Source of the DNA: Patescibacteria group bacterium
GTDB taxonomy: Bacteria > Patescibacteriota > Andersenbacteria > UBA10190
Length of the DNA: 14,803 bases
Direction of reading: 5' to 3'
Assembly: GCA_022574795.1 (NCBI GenBank)
Contig: JACZRJ010000004.1
Span: 1 to 14,803 of the forward strand
Under the pieces are notes generated by a model. The model was not told the origin of the DNA and did not search any database. It worked only from the letters and a program-made list of their open reading frames with translations. A program made the position numbers and the translations under genes. Positions 7,454-13,909 of this stretch are shown piece by piece; the first letter of the stretch is position 1; the number at the start of each line of letters is the position of its first letter.

Positions 7454-7690
7454 ATGAAAAAAGTACGACTACTAACCAGGCCTGAGTTGTTAACACTAAG
7501 AAAAGTTGGCTGGGGTATCACGCTGCTTTTCCCCCTCGCCTGCTTTCTGCTGGCCATCGACACCTGGATTTCCGTTCCATTATTCACCACCTTTGAAGAA
7601 ATATCTGTGTTTATTGTGCTTCCGACCGGTGCCCTAGGCACATTTATACTCGGATTCTCTATGATCAGATACACCAACAAGCGTCTGTAG
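7454..7690 (+). CDS. Small two-helix membrane protein, unknown function
   Basis: I do not recognise this 78-aa protein. A short basic N-terminus (MKKVRLLTRPELLTLRK) is followed by two hydrophobic stretches, about residues 19-36 and 48-69, and a basic C-terminal end (YTNKRL). This predicts two membrane helices joined by a short loop with both ends in the cytoplasm. Support for it being a real gene comes from an AAGG ribosome-binding site 7 bases before the ATG and an intrinsic terminator 32 bases after the stop. It is also isolated on the + strand between two minus-strand glycolysis operons, diverging from pgk. A weak TTGCCA with an AATATA box 18 bases on (7377-7406) is a possible promoter. 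Confidence 0.65.
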   Translation: MKKVRLLTRPELLTLRKVGWGITLLFPLACFLLAIDTWISVPLFTTFEEISVFIVLPTGALGTFILGFSMIRYTNKRL

Positions 7691-7722
7691 ACCAGAGTAT
7701 ATGTTCCCAACAGTCCTTAACC

Positions 7723-7748
7723 ACGCCCTCCCCACAGGGCGTTTTATT
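7723..7748 (+). terminator. Intrinsic terminator after the small membrane protein gene
   Basis: A 7-bp stem, ACGCCCT (7723-7729) with AGGGCGT (7736-7742), loop CCCCAC, is followed by TTTTATT. Its T-tract overlaps the left arm of the next, larger hairpin (7744-7807), so the two may compete or act in tandem. Confidence 0.75.
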
Positions 7749-7807
7749 AATCCCCAAAATGAATGAGTAGCTCGATAGAGCTACCATGAATTTTGAGGGA
7801 TTAATAA
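7744..7807. repeat. Nested long inverted repeat (64 bases)
   Basis: The outer arms TTATTAATCCC-CAAAAT (7744-7760) and ATTTTGAGGGATTAATAA (7790-7807) pair almost completely, with one extra base. Inside, GTAGCTC (7767-7773) and GAGCTAC (7778-7784) form a second perfect 7-bp stem around a GATA loop. The foldback works on either strand. It lies between convergent genes (the small membrane protein and gap). Confidence 0.75.
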
Positions 7808-7876
7808 CCCCGCCTCTCTTCTCCCTCTTTCCCCCCAGCTATCCAAACGCCTATCTATCAAATTGGTCTCAAGCGG

Positions 7877-8028
7877 AAGATTGATTGCGGGTGGCGCCGT
7901 AGAGAGCCGGGCCGAGGACGGTCAATCCGGGGCCCCGACAATAACGTCTATTTAAAATGTCCGGGGTGGGGATTGCCGAGCCGCAGGACCGGGAGTCCGC
8001 TACGGCGACAGGACCCGCAATCAATCTT
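7877..8028. other. GC-rich multi-stem structured element of unknown identity
   Basis: A perfect 16-bp inverted repeat (7877-7892 with 8013-8028) closes the element. Inside it are an 8-bp stem CGCCGTAG/CTACGGCG (7895-7902 with 8000-8007), a 9-bp stem with one bulge (7919-7928 with 7970-7978), and an 8-bp stem CCCCGACA/TGTCCGGGG with one bulge (7933-7940 with 7958-7966) closing a 17-base AT-rich loop. A small GGAC/GTCC hairpin is at 7986-7998. The gap stop codon TGA (8021-8023) lies inside the right outer arm. The region is visibly richer in GC than its surroundings. It could be a structured 3' UTR of gap, a free non-coding RNA, or a non-autonomous foldback element. I could not match it to a known RNA family. 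Confidence 0.65.
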
Positions 8029-9022
8029 TTCCAATTTGCACCACCTGCTCCACCAGGCGATTGGAATAGCCCCACTCATTGTCGTACCAGGCCATCACCT
8101 TTACCAAATCACCATCAACCACCCGCGTCATAGACAAATCCACAATCGCTGAATGAGGATCACCCACAAAGTCACTAGAGACAACCGGATCCTCAGTGAC
8201 GGCTAACACACCTTGGTAGGGCGGCTTGTCTGCCGCCTCCTTAAAAGCAGCATTTACCTCTTCAACAGTTACCGGCTTACTCGTCACCACAGCAAAATCT
8301 GCCAGGGAGACTACTGACACCGGTACCCTCAGCGCCACCCCGTCAAATTTACCCGCCAACTTTGGATAGGCCTTGGTCGCCGCAACCGCCGCTCCCGTCG
8401 ATGACGGTACGATATTGACCGCGGCAGACCGACCGCGACGGGGATCATTCTTGGCTAAACCATCAACTAAACTTTGCGAAGCGGTGTAAGCATGAACAGT
8501 GGTCAACATTGCTTTGGCCACGCCAAAAGCACCATCCATAACTGCCACCACTAGTGCCGCACCGTTAGTTGTGCACGAACCGCTGGAAATTATGTCTTTA
8601 CCTACCATGGCATCATCGTTAACGCCTCTAACAATTGTCGCTAAGCCCTCACTTTTTGTCGGTGCCGAGATAATCACTTTCCCAGCGCCGGCGGTAATAT
8701 GTTTACGTGCCTCTGCCTCTTGGGTAAAAACACCAGTCGATTCAATAACGACATCGATTTTCATATCCTGCCAGGGTAACTTTGACGGATCTGCTTCACT
8801 AAGCGTGGCAATTTCAATATCATCAATGACCAGCGAACCCTCCTTAATAGCAACCTCGCGAGCGTAGCGACCATAGACCGAGTCGTAGCGTAATAAATAG
8901 GCCAGGTTCTCTGGATCACCCAAGTCATTTATCGCTACAACTTCAACATCCTTGTCCTCCAGCGCAATCTTGAAAGCAGCTCTGCCAATTCTACCGAAGC
9001 CATTTATCGCCAGCCGTATCAT
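8021..9022 (-). CDS. gap: Glyceraldehyde-3-phosphate dehydrogenase
   Basis: This enzyme oxidises glyceraldehyde 3-phosphate to 1,3-bisphosphoglycerate with NAD. The Rossmann motif NGFGRIGR (7-14) and D33 in VAINDL point to NAD rather than NADP. The active site has C150 in SGSCTTN and H177 in TTVHAYTASQ. The C-terminal WYDNEWGYSNR is standard. At 333 aa it is full length. The second cysteine of the usual SCTTNC motif is glycine here (G154), a change not expected to stop catalysis. The start lies 3 bases after the pfkB-family stop, so the two are translationally linked. Its stop codon and last codons form part of the outer arm of the structured element at 7877-8028, which may therefore affect mRNA stability or transcription end. 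Confidence 0.97.
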   Translation of the reverse strand: MIRLAINGFGRIGRAAFKIALEDKDVEVVAINDLGDPENLAYLLRYDSVYGRYAREVAIKEGSLVIDDIEIATLSEADPSKLPWQDMKIDVVIESTGVFTQEAEARKHITAGAGKVIISAPTKSEGLATIVRGVNDDAMVGKDIISSGSCTTNGAALVVAVMDGAFGVAKAMLTTVHAYTASQSLVDGLAKNDPRRGRSAAVNIVPSSTGAAVAATKAYPKLAGKFDGVALRVPVSVVSLADFAVVTSKPVTVEEVNAAFKEAADKPPYQGVLAVTEDPVVSSDFVGDPHSAIVDLSMTRVVDGDLVKVMAWYDNEWGYSNRLVEQVVQIGKD

Positions 9023-9025
9023 ACT

Positions 9026-10030
9026 TTAAAGTGTAACAAATTCCTCAGGAATAATGTCACTATTCTCTTCAATGAGCTCCAGCAATTTTTCTTCTCCCAG
9101 CAACCCCTCACGAGCTCCAATGTACTGCACGACTGAGGTAGAGTTTGCATTGCCCCACAACATGGCCTCGGCTAAGTCTTTGCCCTTCACCATCGCACTA
9201 ATAAAACCTGAGCCATAGGAATCTCCAGCCCCAGTTCGCTCGATCACCGGACCTCGAAATATTTTCAAATACCAAATGGTTTTCCCGTCTGATACGTACG
9301 AGCCGTCTGGCCCGTCAGTAATGACCATGATCTGAACACCGATATCATGATAACTCTTGGCTAGCTCCTTAATATCATCAGTGGTAACGCCCAACACTTC
9401 GGCAGATTCTTGTCTATTGAGAAAGAGCATTTCTGTTTCTGCTAGCAAGGGCAGCAATTTCTTTTTACCCAAGTGCATTTGATGAGTGCCCGGGTTAAAG
9501 GCCAACTTGACCTTGGGGTTATCCTTAACAAAATTGAGTGATTGCTCATGCATGGCTTCCACCCCATCGCCTGATGCCGAGGTCAAATAAATCCACTCAG
9601 TCGGCTCAAAAGTTGGCAGCTGATAGTCCCGCGGCTCATGATAGACTAAGATTGTCCTCTCTTCCTTATAATTAATGACCGCAGAAAAATTTGTACCGTG
9701 TTTCTTGTCAAAAGTAACATACCGCGAATCCACGCCGTTTTCCTCAAGAATATCCTTGGCCAATCGCCCCTGGACATCATCCCCTACCACCGTATAAATC
9801 GCCGACCGCAGACCTAAACGAGCCACGCCAATTGCATTATTAGCTGCATTCCCCACCGCCGATATATCCGTTTTCTGATCAACTGCTATCTTATCCGCGT
9901 AATCAAAACATAACCGACAGTTTTCCCCATCAAGGTCGCACTGCAAGCTAGCATCAGACATCAACAAAAAGACGTCCTGGGTAGTATCACCAATCGCTAC
10001 AACATCAAACCTGTCGTTCACTTCGCTCAT
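9026..10030 (-). CDS. PfkB/ribokinase-family sugar kinase
   Basis: This is a ribokinase-fold kinase that phosphorylates a sugar or sugar phosphate with ATP. N-terminal VVAIGDTTQDVF and GNAANNAIGVARLG (60-73) form the substrate side. NRQESAEVLG (205-214) is the usual N..E motif, and RTGAGDSYGSGF (265-276) is the anion hole with the catalytic base D270. At 334 aa it is of typical size. An unusual cluster of three cysteines (C31, C38, C41) precedes DYADKI. The substrate cannot be read from sequence. Its place between fba and gap makes a glycolytic entry role attractive, possibly phosphofructokinase-like or a nucleoside or sugar kinase. A TATACT box 9 bases before the ATG may be an internal promoter. 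Confidence 0.88.
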   Translation of the reverse strand: MSEVNDRFDVVAIGDTTQDVFLLMSDASLQCDLDGENCRLCFDYADKIAVDQKTDISAVGNAANNAIGVARLGLRSAIYTVVGDDVQGRLAKDILEENGVDSRYVTFDKKHGTNFSAVINYKEERTILVYHEPRDYQLPTFEPTEWIYLTSASGDGVEAMHEQSLNFVKDNPKVKLAFNPGTHQMHLGKKKLLPLLAETEMLFLNRQESAEVLGVTTDDIKELAKSYHDIGVQIMVITDGPDGSYVSDGKTIWYLKIFRGPVIERTGAGDSYGSGFISAMVKGKDLAEAMLWGNANSTSVVQYIGAREGLLGEEKLLELIEENSDIIPEEFVTL

Positions 10031-10033
10031 ACA

Positions 10034-10110
10034 GTAACAAGTATACAGTATTGAGTCGCAAGCACGACCACGAACGAACTACCCGATGCTTACCAGGTGA
10101 TACTTGTTGC
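10034..10110. promoter_or_regulatory. Foldback region between fba and the kinase gene
   Basis: The 79-base gap is bounded by an inverted repeat, GTAACAAGTAT (10034-10044) with ATACTTGTTGC (10100-10110), 11 bp with one T-G mismatch. The arm next to the kinase gene overlaps a TATACT -10-like box (10040-10045, minus strand), 9 bases from the kinase ATG. It could be an intercistronic hairpin, an operator or a processing site. Confidence 0.35.
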
Positions 10111-10976
10111 TAATCTGCTTTGCCACTCGCACCAAACACTTTGTTCTTTTTCTCAACCACCACCTGCACCGCTTCGCGAGCTGGCCCTAGTATCTTCCTG
10201 GGATCAAGTTTGTCGTGTTCAGTATCAAAATATGCCCTGACGGCTGCTTCAAAGGCTATGCGTAACTCAGTGTCAACATTCACTTTGCAAACATTTGTCT
10301 CAACCACCCGGGCTAGATGTTCATCCGATATGCCAGACGCACCATGCAGCACCAACGGCACCTCGGGAACTGCCTGGACCAGCTGCGCCACCAGCTCAAA
10401 GCTACTAAACTCCTGACCGGTAAAAGCTCCATGAATCGTTCCCACCGAGACAGCCAGCGCATCAACCCCGGTTTCCTCAACAAATCTCCCCACTTCAGCA
10501 GGTTTAGTTAAGACCTCCACCGGTACCGGCTCGCCACGCAGCTCTTTTTGACCCTCTGCTCCCAGCATGGCACCGAGCTCTGCCTCAACCCACACCTGGC
10601 GCGAATGAGCGTAATCAACAACTTCTTTCGTTATCGCGATATTTTCCAATAATGGCAATCTCGAGGCATCAATCATCACTGAGGTATAGCCAACCTCGAT
10701 GCAGTCCTTTATTATCTCTAAGCTCTTACCATGATCGAGATGCAATACTACCGGCACGCTACTCTCCTTAGCTAAGGAGACAATAATCTGGCTGAGTTGG
10801 TGTAAACCACCATATTCAATAGCTCCCTCTGACGTTTGCACAATCACGGGTGCCCGGCTCTTCTGCGCGGCCCAGATAATCGCCTGGGTCACTTCCAAAT
10901 TTGAAGTATTAAATGCTCCGATGGCGTAGCCCATGTTAAGAGCCCTAGCAAACAGGTCATGGGGTGCAGTCAACAT
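10110..10976 (-). CDS. fba: Class II fructose-bisphosphate aldolase
   Basis: This zinc enzyme cleaves fructose 1,6-bisphosphate to glyceraldehyde 3-phosphate and dihydroxyacetone phosphate. LHLDHG (78-83) supplies the catalytic D81 and zinc ligand H82. VGTIHGAF gives H182, VLHGASGIS gives H211, and KVNVDTELR (231-239) is the phosphate-binding motif. At 288 aa it is a short class II enzyme, like the FbaA/GatY/KbaY group, so a tagatose-bisphosphate preference cannot be ruled out. The usual DGSHLP is DASRLP here. It lies 27 bases after tpiA. An AAGGAG sits 19 bases before the ATG, too far for normal initiation. I find no better in-frame start. Confidence 0.93.
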   Translation of the reverse strand: MLTAPHDLFARALNMGYAIGAFNTSNLEVTQAIIWAAQKSRAPVIVQTSEGAIEYGGLHQLSQIIVSLAKESSVPVVLHLDHGKSLEIIKDCIEVGYTSVMIDASRLPLLENIAITKEVVDYAHSRQVWVEAELGAMLGAEGQKELRGEPVPVEVLTKPAEVGRFVEETGVDALAVSVGTIHGAFTGQEFSSFELVAQLVQAVPEVPLVLHGASGISDEHLARVVETNVCKVNVDTELRIAFEAAVRAYFDTEHDKLDPRKILGPAREAVQVVVEKKNKVFGASGKAD

Positions 10977-11003
10977 AACAGCAAGCTTTTGATAGCTCCT
11001 TAT

Positions 11004-11801
11004 TTACGCTTGGCTCCCGCCCCCTTGAAGCTGCTTGATGATATTAACAAATTGACCAGGATGAACCGAGGCACCTCCGACCAGCACTCCATCAACACCT
11101 GGCTCAAATACGAACGAGGCCACATTATCGGGCGTAACACTGCCACCATACAATATTCGCAGTCTTTCAGCGGCCTCAACACCAAATCGATCAGCCGCCA
11201 ACTTTCTGATTAGCAACATGGTGCCAGCAATGTTATTGGGATCGGGCAACTCATCGGGTTGGTTAGCACTAATTGCCCAGATGGGTTCATAGGTTATCAC
11301 TAATTTACTGAGCGATACGCGAGTCATCTTGTTGAGAATAGTTTTAGTCTGCTCGGATACTCGGGCTGTTGTCTGCTCGCTCGCTCGCTCCTGGGCCGTC
11401 TCCCCAACACAGACCACTGGGGTCAGCCCGTACTTAAGCAGTGTCGAGACCTTAACTTGGACTTCCTCATCACTCTCGCCAGTCAGTGCTCGCTGCTCAG
11501 AGTGCCCAACAATGCACCACTGGGCAAAGGGCTTGATTTGCAAAACTGACACTGAGCCAGTCCAGGCACCCTTCTCTTCCCAGTGAATATTTTGAGCGCC
11601 AACAGCCAGTTTAGTAGATTTCTTAACTGCCTCCGCTACTCCAGCCAGCGACGGAAAGGAGGGACAAACAACTACCTCAACATCAAGAGCTACATTCTTA
11701 AGAAGATTTTTTATCGCCCCAATAGTCTCCAGCTCCGCCTTATGCGAGAGCTGCATTTTCCAGTTGCCCACTACCAAACGCTTACGTTCCTTACGTTCCA
11801 T
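11004..11801 (-). CDS. tpiA: Triose-phosphate isomerase
   Basis: The enzyme interconverts dihydroxyacetone phosphate and glyceraldehyde 3-phosphate. Catalytic residues are K15 (GNWKM), H100 (VGHSEQR) and E172 (TYEPIWAI), with the phosphate-binding LYGGSV (218-222) near the end. The length of 265 aa is slightly above the common 250. The phosphate-gripping loop 6, normally AIGTG followed by a short segment, reads AISANQPDELPDPNN, so the glycine after Ile is serine and the loop is longer. The same extended loop style would be worth comparing in archaeal and CPR enzymes. It is followed by fba and preceded by the membrane protein gene with a 63-base gap. Confidence 0.96.
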   Translation of the reverse strand: MERKERKRLVVGNWKMQLSHKAELETIGAIKNLLKNVALDVEVVVCPSFPSLAGVAEAVKKSTKLAVGAQNIHWEEKGAWTGSVSVLQIKPFAQWCIVGHSEQRALTGESDEEVQVKVSTLLKYGLTPVVCVGETAQERASEQTTARVSEQTKTILNKMTRVSLSKLVITYEPIWAISANQPDELPDPNNIAGTMLLIRKLAADRFGVEAAERLRILYGGSVTPDNVASFVFEPGVDGVLVGGASVHPGQFVNIIKQLQGGGSQA

Positions 11802-11864
11802 AATTTAAGTTTACCTGATACCTACCCAGCCCGGAAAAGAATCTGGCTAACCTGAGACAACAAC

Positions 11865-12380
11865 CTACAACCCCAACAAAGCCTTAACCGTAAAGGATGT
11901 CCCCAGCGTTAACGCGGTTACAATACTTGCTGACACGATCAAGCCCAAAAAGATGGCCAACGATGCTTTAGGCTTCGACAAACCAAACACAAAGGCTGCC
12001 AGCACACCAGTCCAGGCCCCTGTTACCGGTAGCGGGACAGCCACAAAAGCAGCCAGGGCCCAGACGCCATAGTCATCAACCTGGCGGCCCAGCTTGCGCT
12101 GTGTCCGGTCAATCAGCTTAGCCAGAAAACGATCAATCGCTGGTGACTTTAGGCGGGCATATTCTGAGGCCCGCTCAAAAAATAGCAGGAGAAAATACAC
12201 CGGCAGCATATTACCAATGAGCGACAGCACAAAAGCTTGCCCGACTGGCATTTTGTATACCAGCAAAGCCACGGGTAATCCTACCCGTAACTCACCAATG
12301 GGCAGTGCCGCTAAAATAATCGTCCCGACCGCCGGCGGGAAAATTGCCAAATACCCGACAAGTGTCTCGGTAATACCCAT
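11865..12380 (-). CDS. Small-multidrug-export-like membrane protein (COG2426)
   Basis: This 171-aa protein matches the putative small multidrug export family (Sm_multidrug_ex). Hallmarks are the polar-hydrophobic PIGELRVGLPVA (27-38), IGNMLPVYF (55-63), and PLPVTGAWTGVLAA (116-129). About four to five hydrophobic segments are visible (roughly 10-27, 33-42, 48-68, 106-135, 141-163), with a basic cytoplasmic loop at about 70-100. The family is related in style to DedA/SNARE-associated proteins. Transport of drugs is a name only; the substrate is unknown. The ATG lies 2 bases after the galT stop, so it is very likely co-transcribed with galT and tpiA. Confidence 0.8.
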   Translation of the reverse strand: MGITETLVGYLAIFPPAVGTIILAALPIGELRVGLPVALLVYKMPVGQAFVLSLIGNMLPVYFLLLFFERASEYARLKSPAIDRFLAKLIDRTQRKLGRQVDDYGVWALAAFVAVPLPVTGAWTGVLAAFVFGLSKPKASLAIFLGLIVSASIVTALTLGTSFTVKALLGL

Positions 12381-12382
12381 AG

Positions 12383-13060
12383 TTATTCATCTGCTTCTGG
12401 AGCTGCCCGGCCTGGCTGTTCCTTGAACTTAGTAATATCAACACCGCGCAAAAAATCGGCGGCGGCCTCTGGTTTAAGAGTATTGATTTCTAGCCCCGTG
12501 CCTAGTTCAAATCCTCCCCAGAGGTTCTTCAAACGAGGCAGCACTTCAATGTGCCAACGATAGTTCTTGAACATGGCAGTATCACAAACAAATCCGGTAT
12601 CATCGCACGGAGCACTGTGAACATAGTAATTAAAAGGCGGATCCTTCAAGCCCACATACAAACAACGAAATAACTGCTGCATGATCTGGGCCAGGGCTTC
12701 CCGCTGATCAGGACCAATGCTTTCAAAATACGGCTCATGTTGTCGTGGCATTATCCAGGTTTCAAAAGGTACCCGGGAAGCATAAGGACAAAAGACAACG
12801 AACTGCTCATTACTGAAGACAATTCGCTGACCATCTTCCTCTTCAAAACGGAGTACCGCTCCAAAAGGTTCCTCGTTATGCTTCGAGGCATAGCGCTCCG
12901 CCCCATACAGACTATCCTGCCGATCGCTGGGCAACACCGGCACGGACGACTTCGGGTTCGACGTGTTCCTGGAGCATGCCCCGGCCTCGACCGGCACGTT
13001 CGCCGAGGTCACGGGCAGCCGCCTGAGTTCGGGCGAGGCCGACGACGACATTGCCGCCAC
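12383..13060 (-). CDS. galT: Galactose-1-phosphate uridylyltransferase, C-terminal remnant
   Basis: GalT exchanges UMP between UDP-glucose and galactose 1-phosphate. From about residue 47 to the end the protein is clear GalT C-terminal HIT-like domain: FCPYASRVPFETWIMPRQH (89-108), PPFNYYVHSAP (141-151), and RWHIEVLPRLKN with GGFELGTGLEINTL. The first ~46 residues of the open frame are not GalT; they are the antisense of a phage-like gene. The N-terminal ~150-170 residues of a normal enzyme, including the HPHSQ-type catalytic histidine motif and zinc cysteines, are absent. The real gene therefore stops at about 12,922 and what remains should be inactive. The stop codon is 2 bases from the next gene's start. 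The break is either biological or an assembly join. Confidence 0.85.
   Translation of the reverse strand: MAAMSSSASPELRRLPVTSANVPVEAGACSRNTSNPKSSVPVLPSDRQDSLYGAERYASKHNEEPFGAVLRFEEEDGQRIVFSNEQFVVFCPYASRVPFETWIMPRQHEPYFESIGPDQREALAQIMQQLFRCLYVGLKDPPFNYYVHSAPCDDTGFVCDTAMFKNYRWHIEVLPRLKNLWGGFELGTGLEINTLKPEAAADFLRGVDITKFKEQPGRAAPEADE
12905..12950. other. Junction between chromosome and phage-like DNA
   Basis: Within this interval the minus-strand galT frame and the + strand phage frame both lose their expected 5' parts. Base composition rises to the right. No integrase, tRNA, direct repeat or IS end is seen at the join. The exact point cannot be fixed by eye; about 12,920-12,930 fits best. Confidence 0.65.
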
Positions 13061-13343
13061 GGGCCTGGAGGTCGATACCTACACCGCCGACCAGACCCTG
13101 ACCACGGCGAACCAGATCGTGCTGGTGGATGCCACAAGTGGCAATGTGACCATCACCCTTACTGCGGTTTCGGACCTGACGGGCGAGGAGTTTGATGTCT
13201 CCAAGATCGACAGCAGTGGCAATACAGTGACCGTGGCAGCGGCAGGGTCGGATGAGATCAACGGTAGCTCTGAAGTGGTCATATCATCCCAGTACGAGTC
13301 GGTTACGTTCTACACTTCGCCCACTGCTTGGCATATCAGATGA
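12963..13343 (+). CDS. Phage tail-fibre-like protein, 5' truncated
   Basis: The frame is open and phage-like from about 12,924 (reading GNTGTDDFGFDVFLEHAP); 12,963 is only the first GTG within it, so the true start is missing. The C-terminal part (about the last 85 residues) has the threonine/valine-rich beta pattern common in phage fibre and appendage proteins. A stretch of the type TLTTANQIVLVDATSGNVTI is followed by a predicted strand series and ends in SSQYESVTFYTSPTAWHIR. The stop codon overlaps the next ATG (ATGA), typical of dense phage operons. GC content and codon choice differ from the glycolysis genes. The virion role is inferred from sequence style and from neighbours. Confidence 0.65.
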   Translation: MFLEHAPASTGTFAEVTGSRLSSGEADDDIAATGLEVDTYTADQTLTTANQIVLVDATSGNVTITLTAVSDLTGEEFDVSKIDSSGNTVTVAAAGSDEINGSSEVVISSQYESVTFYTSPTAWHIR

Positions 13344-13909
13344 CCTACGCACCCGCCGTACTCCGCACTGTCGGCAACACCACCTACCAGACCGTGGCTG
13401 ACGAGGGTGCCTCGTCAACGATGTACGCCATGCTGGACGAGATTCGTGCCATGCGGATGGACATGGCACAGGTGGACGGGGCAGCCATTGTCGATGGGTG
13501 CGGCAGCCTGCGCCGTGCCACGGTCAGTTCATCCGGTGCTCTGTCGGTGGGGCCTGCCCAGTTCGACGAGACAGCCAGTCAGACAATGGCGGTGGATGAC
13601 CAGGCCTACAACTTCTTCAACCCCTCGCCCAACGACAAGTTCGTCATCACGGGTGTCCTGGCCTTCGCTGCAAGGGACATAAGCGATTCTTCGGACACGA
13701 TCATCACTATCTACGAGGCCGACGAGAGTAACTCGACCACGGTGGACAAGACGCTGCTGGCCTTCGGCATGGGACGGCTCACCAACCTTCAGTTGGTGCC
13801 GCTAAACTTGCTGGTAAACGATGGCGTCTACATAAACGCCAAGACAACCGATAACACAGTCACAATGACACTGCTCGGCTACAAGATAAGTGTCTCTGGA
13901 GGTCTCTGA
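13340..13909 (+). CDS. Phage structural-module protein, unknown function
   Basis: I do not recognise a named domain in this 189-aa protein. The ATG at 13,340 was chosen because it overlaps the previous stop as ATGA; a TTG 12 bases earlier is possible. The N-terminus has a short helical, methionine-rich stretch (MYAMLDEIRAMRMDMAQVDG). The rest is beta-rich, with DKFVITGVLAFAARDISDSS, a TIITIYEADESNSTTVDKTLL segment and NDGVYINAKTTDNTVTM. This pattern resembles small virion-decorating or fibre-adaptor proteins of aquatic tailed phages; that is an impression, not a match. It is followed by the next gene with a 1-base overlap. Confidence 0.65.
   Translation: MTYAPAVLRTVGNTTYQTVADEGASSTMYAMLDEIRAMRMDMAQVDGAAIVDGCGSLRRATVSSSGALSVGPAQFDETASQTMAVDDQAYNFFNPSPNDKFVITGVLAFAARDISDSSDTIITIYEADESNSTTVDKTLLAFGMGRLTNLQLVPLNLLVNDGVYINAKTTDNTVTMTLLGYKISVSGGL

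Noticed and set aside
8021..8023. Alternative genetic code with TGA as glycine
   Set aside because: gap ends at its expected family length with TGA, and reading through would add unrelated residues from the structured element.
7877..8028. Integron attC site
   Set aside because: It sits at a gene end and folds back, but the conserved attC core sites (GTTRRRY and RYYYAAC type) are not in the arms and there is no integrase or cassette array.
7869..8075. A 68-codon minus-strand frame across the multi-stem element
   Set aside because: It overlaps the end of gap in another frame, has no sensible ribosome-binding site and its composition follows the inverted repeats rather than coding sequence.
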